Shown one piece after another: positions 1 to 5,407 of a stretch of 5,407 bases of DNA (its first letter is position 1; every line of letters starts with the position of its first letter). This DNA is from Candidatus Parcubacteria bacterium (GTDB taxonomy: Bacteria > Patescibacteriota > Patescibacteriia > Patescibacteriales > UBA12075): positions 1 to 5,407 of the forward strand of contig JAGLLI010000036.1 of the NCBI GenBank assembly GCA_023140595.1. The letters are read 5' to 3'. The translations under genes were made by a program, and so were the position numbers. Under the pieces are notes generated by a model. That model was given only the letters and a program-made list of their open reading frames with translations, did no database searches and was not told the DNA's origin.

Positions 1-713
1 GCGATAAATTCATCTTTCATTTTATCCACTTCTTTGATTTTTTTATAAAGCAAGGCGTAATCCCATAAACGGACGGCAACCAGTAAAAACATAATTACTA
101 TTACAACTGTTCCGATTAAAATAAATATAGATATGTTTCTGTTATAGTTTGTAAGGCTGTCAATTATCTCAGAAGATATTTTAATGCTTATTAAGGCCTG
201 TTTATTTCCGTCGTTGCCGACCATTGGCATGGCGACCAGCCAAAAACGATCTTCGCTTGGCGCGTCTATTTTTTTGTCTGCGCCAAAATCTCTGAGTGAA
301 TCTGTTGCCAAGCCATCATTTTTTGGCTGCAGCCAAGCCAGTTTATAAAAATAAAAATTGCTTGTTTCGCCAATGCTTTTTTTGTCGCTGGAAGCGATTA
401 TTTTAAAATTATCGTTGTTTTCTTCCGGAATTAAAATATCAATCGACTCAATCGCGATATTATTTTCAATTAAAGCCTCAATTTTAATTTGTATAAAATC
501 AGACCAAGGCAAATCATTTTCAATTAAAGTGGCGATTGTTCTGCCCGAGGAAAGCGCCTGCTTTTGCAAAGTTACGTCAAGGGTTTGATTATATTTGCTG
601 ATAATAAAGACTGTATTAAAAGTTATTAGCAGGGGTATAAGCACAATCAAAAAAACTCCGTAAGCAATTTGCGCCATCATTTTATTTTGTATAAAAAAAT
701 TTTTAGCTTTCAT
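1..713 (-). CDS. Sensor histidine kinase, N-terminal part (cut by window edge)
   Basis: The minus strand is open from an ATG at 713-711 to the window edge (237 codons), with no stop. Residues about 15-37 form a first membrane helix, 38-193 an extracytoplasmic domain, and 194-216 a second helix. The frame then runs into a charged cytoplasmic linker ending EVDKMKDEFI, the usual lead-in to the HisKA H-box (family knowledge); the phospho-acceptor histidine and the ATPase domain should lie just beyond base 1. The protein would therefore sense an external signal and phosphorylate a response regulator that is not in this window. The sensor domain has the size and edges of a single Cache/PAS-like fold, but that is a guess and no ligand can be named. 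The start is well fixed: no other ATG, GTG or TTG lies between it and the upstream in-frame TAA. There is no Shine-Dalgarno sequence, and a palindrome sits directly upstream. The gene diverges from the glycosidase. Confidence 0.85.
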   Translation of the reverse strand, partial: MKAKNFFIQNKMMAQIAYGVFLIVLIPLLITFNTVFIISKYNQTLDVTLQKQALSSGRTIATLIENDLPWSDFIQIKIEALIENNIAIESIDILIPEENNDNFKIIASSDKKSIGETSNFYFYKLAWLQPKNDGLATDSLRDFGADKKIDAPSEDRFWLVAMPMVGNDGNKQALISIKISSEIIDSLTNYNRNISIFILIGTVVIVIMFLLVAVRLWDYALLYKKIKEVDKMKDEFI

Positions 714-715
714 TG

Positions 716-746
716 AAACTGCGCACCGACCGTGTCGGTGAGTTTT
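716..746. repeat. GC-rich palindrome (REP-like) against the kinase start codon
   Basis: CACCGAC (724-730) and GTCGGTG (734-740) form a perfect 7-bp stem around a 3-nt loop. AAACT (716-720) and AGTTT (741-745) extend it by 5 bp across a 3-nt bulge, GCG (721-723). It lies 2 nt upstream of the minus-strand kinase ATG and is far richer in GC than its surroundings. It could be a REP-like dispersed repeat that lost 3 nt from one arm, or an mRNA hairpin covering the initiation region. The T-run on the plus side is short, so a terminator is less likely. No second copy is visible in the window. Confidence 0.6.
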
Positions 747-879
747 GATTAATTAATTTTTCCGCCTAGGCTGCATTTTTTTTATTTTAAATTTTTAAAA
801 ATAGCGATAATTTGCGCTTATATATAATTTTAGCAAATAAACGTAAAAATGCCAAAGTTTAGGGTATAGTATCATAATT

Positions 880-888
880 ATTATATCA
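880..888 (-). promoter_or_regulatory. Candidate extended -10 promoter for the histidine kinase
   Basis: Read on the minus strand, positions 888 to 880 are TGATATAAT, an extended -10 (TGn plus TATAAT). No convincing -35 is seen. Transcription would start near 873 and leave a leader of about 160 nt carrying the palindrome at 716-746. TATAAT-like words are common in DNA this AT-rich, so the call is tentative. Confidence 0.35.
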
Positions 889-889
889 T

Positions 890-918
890 TTTTTAATTAA
901 ACTGAAAAATGCTATAAT
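890..918 (+). promoter_or_regulatory. Candidate extended -10 promoter for the glycosidase operon
   Basis: TATAAT at 913-918 is preceded by TGC at 910-912, giving an extended -10. The -35 position (890-895, TTTTTA) is a poor match, which is tolerable with an extended -10. The predicted start near 925 gives a leader of about 20 nt before the ATG at 947. It lies back to back with the minus-strand candidate at 880-888, so the two could share a regulator, but no operator is recognisable. Confidence 0.5.
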
Positions 919-946
919 AATATTAATAATTTAATATTCTATAAAT

Positions 947-2173
947 ATGGAAAGTAAGCAAAAAAAATTAAAATTTCCTAACGGATTTTTATGGGGAACT
1001 GCGACCAGCGCTTATCAAGTGGAGGGCGGAATTACAAATGATTGGAGCGAGTGGGAGGCGAAACGAGCTAAAAGCAAAAAATTTAAAAATAAAAAATTAA
1101 ATCCAGACGATTATATTTGCGGCAAGGCTTGCGATTCGTATAATCGCTATGAGGAAGATTTTGATTTGGCTAAATCTTTAAATACAAACGCGGTTCGTTT
1201 GGGAATTGAATGGGCGCGGATTGAACCGAAAAAAGGTGTTTGGGATGTTAAAGAGATTAAGCATTACGCGCAAGTTTTAGCAGTGGCAAAAAAACGCGGG
1301 TTAAAAACCGTTGTCACTCTTTGGCATTGGACTAGCCCTTTGTGGATTGCGAAAGCAGGCGGATGGGCAAACAAGGAAACAATTACGCGTTATTTGCGAT
1401 ATGTTGATTTAATTGTTAACGAACTCGGCGGTAATATTGATTATTGGGTAACACTGAATGAGCCAAATTTGTTTACTTTTTTTTCTTATATAACCGGTAA
1501 ATTTCCGCCGGAAAAACATAATATTTTTAAAGCAAATAAAGTAATGAACAATTTGGTAAAAGCGCATAATAATGCTTATGATAAAATCCATGAATATTTT
1601 CCTAACGCGAAAGCGGGTATTACCGGATTGTATAATTATATAGAACCGGCGCATAAATGGAATTTTGTTGAATTATTTTTGGCAAAATTTATACATAAAA
1701 TTTGGAATAAAAATATGTTAGATAAAACAATAAAAAATTCTGATTTCATCGGATGTAATTATTATTTTCATGACAGAATTGTTTGGTATCCGCCGTTTAA
1801 GAAAAATTTAAATAAATTAGTGCATGATAAAGGCTGGGAAATTTATCCGGAGGGCATGTATCATATTTTAAAATTTTTACAAAAATACAAAAAACCGATT
1901 TATATTTTGGAAAACGGCTTGGCAGACAGAGGGGATAAATTACGAAAACAATTTATAAAAGATCATTTATTTTACGTTCATAAAGCAATAAAAACAGGCG
2001 CGGATGTACGCGGCTATTTTCATTGGTCTTTATTGGACAATTTTGAATGGGCGGAGGGCTACGCGCCCAAATTTGGATTATTCACTGTTGACAGAAAAAC
2101 TTTTGAACGCAAAGCCAGACCAAGCGCGAAGTTTTATGGGGAGATTTGTAAAACAAACAGTATAAATTTTTAA
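947..2173 (+). CDS. Glycoside hydrolase family 1 beta-glycosidase
   Basis: A 408-residue (beta/alpha)8-barrel enzyme that hydrolyses terminal beta-linked sugars with retention of configuration. The GH1 N-terminal signature is at residues 10-27 (FPNGFLWGT...YQVEG). The acid/base is E172 in TLNEP and the nucleophile is E322 in LENG. Glycone-site residues fit the family: Q24, H127, N171, W360, E367 and W368. The E367-W368 pair (DNFEW) is typical of enzymes acting on unphosphorylated beta-glucosides or galactosides and argues against a 6-phospho-beta-glycosidase. The exact sugar cannot be read from sequence. There is no signal peptide, so it is probably cytoplasmic. It is somewhat short for the family (usually about 440-480), mainly between the two catalytic glutamates, and has a lysine-rich stretch at 39-50. 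The ATG starts 9 residues before the signature; no Shine-Dalgarno sequence precedes it. The EamA transporter follows after 20 nt, probably in the same transcript. Confidence 0.95.
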   Translation: MESKQKKLKFPNGFLWGTATSAYQVEGGITNDWSEWEAKRAKSKKFKNKKLNPDDYICGKACDSYNRYEEDFDLAKSLNTNAVRLGIEWARIEPKKGVWDVKEIKHYAQVLAVAKKRGLKTVVTLWHWTSPLWIAKAGGWANKETITRYLRYVDLIVNELGGNIDYWVTLNEPNLFTFFSYITGKFPPEKHNIFKANKVMNNLVKAHNNAYDKIHEYFPNAKAGITGLYNYIEPAHKWNFVELFLAKFIHKIWNKNMLDKTIKNSDFIGCNYYFHDRIVWYPPFKKNLNKLVHDKGWEIYPEGMYHILKFLQKYKKPIYILENGLADRGDKLRKQFIKDHLFYVHKAIKTGADVRGYFHWSLLDNFEWAEGYAPKFGLFTVDRKTFERKARPSAKFYGEICKTNSINF

Positions 2174-2187
2174 ATAAATTAAAAATT
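2165..2187. repeat. AT-only inverted repeat at the glycosidase/transporter junction
   Basis: AATTTTTAA (2165-2173) and TTAAAAATT (2179-2187) are perfectly complementary around a 5-nt loop. The left arm includes the glycosidase stop codon and the right arm ends 6 nt before the transporter ATG. All pairs are A-T and no U-run follows, so this is not a convincing terminator. It could be a weak intercistronic hairpin or a chance product of base composition. Confidence 0.35.
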
Positions 2188-2193
2188 CACCAA

Positions 2194-3168
2194 ATGTATA
2201 TACTCATCGCCATCTTCTCCTACTCCATCAACGCCGGCGTATATGTAGCCGATAAGTTTTTGTTGTCAAAGAAAATTCACTCTTCAATAATTTATGCTTT
2301 TTATGTCGGCATTTGGAGCGTTTTTAATATAATTTTATTAGTATTTGACCCTTGGCTGCCTAATTTGCAAGAATTGGGAATTGATTTGCTGGCAGGAATG
2401 CTGTTTTTAGCCACTCTTATTTTTTGGTATAAAGCCCTGCACCAATCCGAGGCTACGCGCGTAGTGCCGATTGTCGGAGCGCTTGTTCCGATTTTTTCTT
2501 TTATTTTTTCTTTTATATTTTTAGGAGAATCTTTAAGCGAACGCCAGCTTTTAGCGTTTGTAATTTTAATAATGGGCGGAGTTATGATTTCCGTTAAGCA
2601 TACTCGTTTTTATTATTTGCAAGAGGTCAAAGAAAAGTTAAAAGCGATTTTCGGTGAGACATTGGGATCGGTACATGCGCGTTACAGGCCAACCCAAAGA
2701 TTAATTATTAATTCGGTCGTGGCCGCTTTGTTTTTTGCCGCTTATTATGTAATGATAAAATATGTTTATTTAACCCAGCCTTTTATCGGCGGTTTTGTCT
2801 GGTCAAGAATGGGTTCGTTCTTGGGAGTGCTTTTGATTTTTCTTGTGCCTGAATGGCGGACGCGAATTATTAAACATCAAAAAGGGCAAAAGACTCTAAA
2901 AAATATCGGTTTCTTTTTGTCTGTTAGATTTTTAGCGGCGATCGCGTTTATTATGTTAAATTGGGCAATCAGCATGGGCAATGTCGCGTTAATCAGTTCC
3001 TTGCAGGGAACGCAGTATGTGTTTTTAATTTTATTGGTAATATTTTTATCAACGCGTTTCCCAAAAATTTTAAAAGAAGAATTGGGCAATGGAGTAATGC
3101 TGCAAAAAATAATGGGGACGGCTATGATTGTAATCGGATTGTATATGTTGACGGTATGGGGTTTGTAA
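2194..3168 (+). CDS. EamA/DMT-family membrane transporter
   Basis: A 324-residue integral membrane protein with about ten predicted helices in two five-helix halves, the EamA (drug/metabolite transporter) plan. Approximate helices: 2-20, 32-51, 62-80, 89-110, 118-134, then 170-193, 197-218, 238-260, 263-286 and 303-322. Residues 84-134 (QSEATRVVPIVGALVPIF through FLGESLSERQ and the GGVMIS helix) match the end of a classic EamA repeat. A charged cytoplasmic linker at 135-168 joins the halves. Family members move amino acids, sugars, nucleotide-sugars or other small metabolites, often outward; the substrate here cannot be named. Its place 20 nt after a beta-glycosidase suggests co-transcription and perhaps a sugar-linked role, which is inference. 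The ATG is followed at once by helix 1. No Shine-Dalgarno sequence is present. Confidence 0.88.
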   Translation: MYILIAIFSYSINAGVYVADKFLLSKKIHSSIIYAFYVGIWSVFNIILLVFDPWLPNLQELGIDLLAGMLFLATLIFWYKALHQSEATRVVPIVGALVPIFSFIFSFIFLGESLSERQLLAFVILIMGGVMISVKHTRFYYLQEVKEKLKAIFGETLGSVHARYRPTQRLIINSVVAALFFAAYYVMIKYVYLTQPFIGGFVWSRMGSFLGVLLIFLVPEWRTRIIKHQKGQKTLKNIGFFLSVRFLAAIAFIMLNWAISMGNVALISSLQGTQYVFLILLVIFLSTRFPKILKEELGNGVMLQKIMGTAMIVIGLYMLTVWGL

Positions 3169-3221
3169 TGTTAATTTGCGAATTATGCGAATAAAATAAA
3201 TCCGACTTTAATAGAAAATTT

Positions 3222-3250
3222 TTGACACTTAAATTTTATTTTGCTATTCT
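3222..3250 (+). promoter_or_regulatory. Strong-looking sigma70-type promoter for the thiol-oxidoreductase lipoprotein
   Basis: A perfect TTGACA (3222-3227), a 17-nt spacer and TATTCT (3245-3250), with TGC just before the -10 (3242-3244), make a near-ideal housekeeping promoter. The predicted start is near 3257, about 100 nt before the ATG at 3358. It lies after the transporter stop, so the lipoprotein gene is probably its own transcription unit. No terminator was found between 3169 and this promoter. Confidence 0.75.
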
Positions 3251-3305
3251 GTTAAGACGATAAAAAATATTCTATATATAAATATTAGTTTAATTATTGC
3301 TTAAT

Positions 3306-3335
3306 AATACTATCGTAAAATTTTTAGGTAGTATT
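3306..3335 (+). other. 5' leader hairpin upstream of the lipoprotein gene
   Basis: AATACTATC (3306-3314) pairs with GGTAGTATT (3327-3335), a 9-bp stem with one wobble and a 12-nt loop, ending 22 nt before the start codon. It falls inside the leader expected from the promoter at 3222-3250. No U-run follows, so it is not a terminator. It might affect mRNA stability or translation. The rest of the leader is AT-rich and otherwise featureless to me. Confidence 0.35.
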
Positions 3336-3357
3336 CTTTAGTAAAATTCATAAAAAT

Positions 3358-4341
3358 ATGAAAAAAATAATAGTTTTAAGTTTAATTTTAGCGTTTTTTG
3401 CCACAGGATGCTCTCTTACGGGCGCGGATAGCCAGAAAATTTTATCCCCGGAAGAAGCAAAAGCAACAGCAATTGATTTTATTAATAACAATTTAATGCA
3501 ACCGGGTTCCGAGGTTTCAGTTAAAGAAATTGCCGAGGATAATAATTTATATAAAATTGTTTTAAATATGTCAAGCGGACAGGAAATTACTTCATATTTA
3601 AGCAAGGACGGAAAATTATTTTTTCCGCAAGTAATGAATATTGAAGAAGTTGCGAAAGAAGCCGAACAAAATAAAAATCAAGAAGAAGCAAACAAAACCG
3701 TGGCAAGCGCTGATGTTCCAAAAACAGAAAAAGCAAAAGTTGAGCTTTTTGTAATGAGCCATTGTCCTTACGGAACGCAGATTGTCAAAGGCATTATTCC
3801 GACAATTGAGGCTTTGGGAGATGATGTTGATTTTGAATTAAAATTTTGTGATTACGCGATGCATGGCAAAAAAGAGCTTGATGAGCAATTAAATCAACAT
3901 TGTATTCAGGAAAATGAGCCTGAAAAATTATTTGAGTATTTAAAATGCTTTTTAGGCGAGGCTGACGCAACTGAAAAATGCTTGGATAGTACGAGAATTA
4001 ATCGCTCTAAATTAACAGCATGTATCAATCAGACAGACGAGGAGTATAAGGTTACTGAACTATATAACGATCAAGACACTTGGACTTCCGGACGTTTCCC
4101 CCAATATAATATTAACAAAGACGATGTGCTTAAATACGGTGTTGGCGGATCGCCCGGTTTGGTTATAAATGGCGTTAAAATTTCAAGCGCCAGAGACTCA
4201 AATAGCCTCTTAAAGACTATTTGCGCCGGTTATGAAGATGCGCCGGCAGGTTGCGCCGTTGAATTATCATCAGCATCTCCTTCGGCGGGGTTTGGTTATA
4301 GCACAACAGAGTCAGCCACAGCCGCCGGTTGCGCGCAATAG
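3358..4341 (+). CDS. Lipoprotein with DsbA/thioredoxin-like domain and CPYG active-site motif
   Basis: A 327-residue exported protein. The lysine/hydrophobic leader ends in a lipobox-like ATGC with C18 as the lipidation site. Residues 28-97 form a small domain (SPEEAKATAIDFIN..., ending YLSKDGKLFFPQVM), followed by an E/K/N-rich linker (about 98-124). From 126 the thioredoxin fold begins with VELFVMSHCPYG. The cis-proline loop is GGSPGLVIN (263-271). The fold and location imply thiol-disulfide chemistry at the outer face of the membrane. The motif at 136-139 is Cys-Pro-Tyr-Gly, lacking the second cysteine of CxxC. Eight more cysteines follow: C164, C182, C197, C208, C222, C289, C299 and C325. 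The tail (303-327) is rich in Ser, Ala, Thr and Gly and ends in CAQ. From memory, similar CPYG proteins occur in archaea and Patescibacteria, so this is likely a lineage trait, not a mutation. A dedicated promoter and a roughly 100-nt leader precede it; no Shine-Dalgarno sequence is seen. Confidence 0.85.
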   Translation: MKKIIVLSLILAFFATGCSLTGADSQKILSPEEAKATAIDFINNNLMQPGSEVSVKEIAEDNNLYKIVLNMSSGQEITSYLSKDGKLFFPQVMNIEEVAKEAEQNKNQEEANKTVASADVPKTEKAKVELFVMSHCPYGTQIVKGIIPTIEALGDDVDFELKFCDYAMHGKKELDEQLNQHCIQENEPEKLFEYLKCFLGEADATEKCLDSTRINRSKLTACINQTDEEYKVTELYNDQDTWTSGRFPQYNINKDDVLKYGVGGSPGLVINGVKISSARDSNSLLKTICAGYEDAPAGCAVELSSASPSAGFGYSTTESATAAGCAQ

Positions 4342-4350
4342 TCACTTCTC

Positions 4351-4379
4351 TTGACAAATATTTTTAAGTTTGGTAATAT
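4351..4379 (+). promoter_or_regulatory. Strong-looking sigma70-type promoter for the rpoB leader or a small RNA
   Basis: TTGACA (4351-4356), a 17-nt spacer and TAATAT (4374-4379), with TG at 4371-4372 forming an extended -10. The design copies the promoter at 3222-3250. It begins 10 nt after the lipoprotein stop codon and predicts a start near 4386, about 283 nt before rpoB. I see no comparable promoter closer to rpoB. Confidence 0.75.
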
Positions 4380-4385
4380 AAAGAT

Positions 4386-4622
4386 ATTAAAATTTCTTAT
4401 TTTATAGAAATTATATATAATATAAGTAAAATAAAGAGATTGTAAATAACAGACATGTTTAACGATATGCTTGTTTGTTGTTTTTTTATTTTACTGATAT
4501 TGGCACAAAATTGAGAATCTCCAGCGACTTTAAAAATAAGCGAATTTTAAGTGGGAATTTATATTCTTAATTAAATTATAAGAAAAAAACAACTCAAGTC
4601 CCTACGGCATTGAGGTTTTTTT
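4386..4622 (+). ncRNA. Predicted structured RNA: rpoB leader or independent small RNA
   Basis: This coding-free stretch runs from a predicted transcription start to an intrinsic terminator. Stem 1: 4425-4440 pairs with 4480-4495 in 16 consecutive pairs (11 Watson-Crick in a row, three G-U in all). Inside it 4448-4455 pairs with 4472-4479 (8 bp, one G-U), leaving a 7-nt one-sided bulge at 4441-4447. Stem 2: 4516-4522 pairs with 4553-4559 (one mismatch, one G-U); after a 4-nt bulge AGCG, 4527-4535 pairs with 4545-4552 with one bulged T. The terminator hairpin follows. I recognise no known class: the SRP RNA tetraloop region is absent, and no tRNA-like or tmRNA-like part is seen. AT-rich sequence pairs easily, so the fold is a hypothesis and the boundaries are approximate. 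Confidence 0.45.
4583..4622 (+). terminator. Intrinsic terminator or attenuator upstream of rpoB
   Basis: CTCAA (4593-4597) pairs with TTGAG (4610-4614). Above it a 2x2 internal loop, a CC/GG pair block (4600-4601 with 4606-4607) and a CTAC loop complete the hairpin. Below it the A-run plus C (4583-4590) can pair with G plus seven T (4615-4622) across a 2-nt bulge. The seven-T run directly after the stem gives the form of a Rho-independent terminator. The A-run lets it act on the opposite strand too, but no minus-strand gene is nearby. It ends 46 nt before the rpoB ATG. Confidence 0.65.
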
Positions 4623-4668
4623 GTGTATAAGAAAAAATTAATAAATTAATAATAATTTTTAAAAATAT

Positions 4669-5407
4669 ATGGCTCAAAAAACAAAAGAAGCGATTTCAAA
4701 AACATTACCCAAAAGACGGTATTTTACTGAATTTAAAAAATTTATGCCAATGCCGGATTTGATTGAAATACAAAAAAATTCTTATAATTGGTTTACTGAA
4801 GAAGGTTTGGCAGACTTATTTGATGAAATTTCACCGATTACCGATTTTATCGGACGTGATCTAAATTTATATTTTGAAGATTATTATTTGGACGAACCTA
4901 AATTTAATGAAGTTGAGAGCCGTGAAAAAAATACCACTTATGAAGCGCCTTTGCGGGTAAAAGTCCGTTTAAAAAATCAAAGAACAGGAGAAACCGGCGC
5001 GCAAGAAGTTTTTTTGGGGGATTTTCCTTTAATGACTAAAAACGGAACATTTATTATTAACGGAATTGAAAGGGTTGTGGTCTCACAGTTAATCAGAAGC
5101 GCTGGCGTGATATTTTCTTCAGAGTTTATCAAGGGCAGAAAATGTTATGGAGCGAAAGTAATCCCAAATCGCGGAGCTTGGCTTGAAATTGAAACAGATG
5201 CCAATAAAGTTATCTGGGTAAGAATTGACAGAAAGCGCAAAGTGGCAATTACATCGCTTTTGCGTGCGTTCGGAGTCTCGGATGATGAGCAAATTAAAGA
5301 ATATTTTAAAGATGTTGATATAAAAGCAAACGAAGATGATGTCAGTTATATTGAAGCCACTATTGCCAAGGATTTGGCAAAAAATGAAGCAGAGGGTTTA
5401 AAAGAAG
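4669..5407 (+). CDS. rpoB: DNA-directed RNA polymerase subunit beta, N-terminal part (cut by window edge)
   Basis: The first 246 codons of the beta subunit, the large catalytic-core subunit that with beta' forms the RNA polymerase active site. Residues 117-146 hold the highly conserved N-terminal block (GDFPLMTKNGTFIINGIERV followed by VSQLIRSAG), equivalent to the same block near the N terminus of other bacterial beta subunits. GAWLEIETD and VRIDRKRK (169-191) follow, matching the protrusion/lobe region. The full protein is usually well over 1,000 residues, so most of it, including the rifampicin-binding region, lies outside the window. The conserved SQLxRSPG has alanine in place of proline (A145). 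The ATG gives the expected short basic lead (MAQKTKEAISKTLPKRR); the upstream AAAAAT has no Shine-Dalgarno sequence. The gene is not preceded by rplL as in many bacteria, but by a structured leader and terminator. Confidence 0.97.
   Translation, partial: MAQKTKEAISKTLPKRRYFTEFKKFMPMPDLIEIQKNSYNWFTEEGLADLFDEISPITDFIGRDLNLYFEDYYLDEPKFNEVESREKNTTYEAPLRVKVRLKNQRTGETGAQEVFLGDFPLMTKNGTFIINGIERVVVSQLIRSAGVIFSSEFIKGRKCYGAKVIPNRGAWLEIETDANKVIWVRIDRKRKVAITSLLRAFGVSDDEQIKEYFKDVDIKANEDDVSYIEATIAKDLAKNEAEGLKE

Noticed and set aside
358..588. 76-codon plus-strand open frame
   Set aside because: It lies wholly opposite the histidine kinase frame and has no recognisable features; the minus-strand translation is clearly protein-like, this one is not.
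2877..3089. 70-codon minus-strand open frame
   Set aside because: It lies within the transporter gene on the opposite strand and has no family-like features; a shadow of the membrane protein coding sequence.
3168..3194. Eight-codon open frame overlapping the transporter stop (TAATG), encoding MLICELCE
   Set aside because: The overlap and CxxC look tempting, but it is too short to judge, has no conservation evidence, and falls in the tail of a shadow frame.
3358..3414. Reading the lipoprotein leader as an ordinary cleavable signal peptide
   Set aside because: The hydrophobic run ends in ATGC followed by SLTG, which fits a lipobox with C18 better, although the -3 residue is alanine rather than the usual leucine.
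4386..4622. Known small RNA such as SRP RNA, 6S RNA or tmRNA before rpoB
   Set aside because: No conserved SRP tetraloop region, no tRNA-like end with a tag frame, and no terminal pairing with a central bubble as in 6S; kept only as an unassigned structured RNA.
4623..4668. A separate rpoB promoter after the terminator
   Set aside because: Several TAATAAT-like words occur, but none has a -35 element at a suitable distance and only 46 nt are available.

Overview
This is AT-rich bacterial DNA read with the standard code: the three complete genes end in TAA, TAA and TAG, and no reading frame has an internal TGA. RpoB and the thiol-oxidoreductase lipoprotein look, from memory, most like candidate-phyla-radiation (Patescibacteria/Parcubacteria) proteins. 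None of the five visible starts has a clear Shine-Dalgarno sequence. The lineage is an inference from recalled protein character, not from a database search.

Layout: (1) 1-713, minus strand: the N-terminal sensor half of a membrane histidine kinase, cut by the window edge just before the expected phospho-acceptor box. (2) 714-946: a divergent intergenic region with a GC-rich palindrome almost touching the kinase start, then two back-to-back candidate extended -10 promoters. (3) 947-3168, plus strand: a two-gene unit, a family 1 beta-glycosidase with both catalytic glutamates followed 20 nt later by a ten-helix EamA/DMT transporter. (4) 3169-3357: a strong-looking promoter (TTGACA, 17 nt, TATTCT) and a roughly 100-nt leader with a small hairpin. 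(5) 3358-4341: a lipoprotein with a thioredoxin/DsbA-like domain whose active-site motif is CPYG instead of CxxC. (6) 4342-4668: a second strong promoter (TTGACA, 17 nt, TAATAT), an approximately 235-nt segment with two predicted stem structures, and an intrinsic terminator 46 nt before the next gene. (7) 4669-5407: the N-terminal 246 codons of rpoB.

The glycosidase and transporter are probably co-transcribed and may serve sugar use. The lipoprotein probably works outside the membrane in thiol chemistry. The kinase is oriented away from them and nothing ties it to them. The most interesting stretch is the one before rpoB: a promoter, a folded RNA and a terminator, with no good promoter between the terminator and rpoB. 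It is either a transcription-attenuated rpoB leader or a separate small RNA gene. I recognise no defence system, mobile element, tRNA, rRNA or CRISPR array here.
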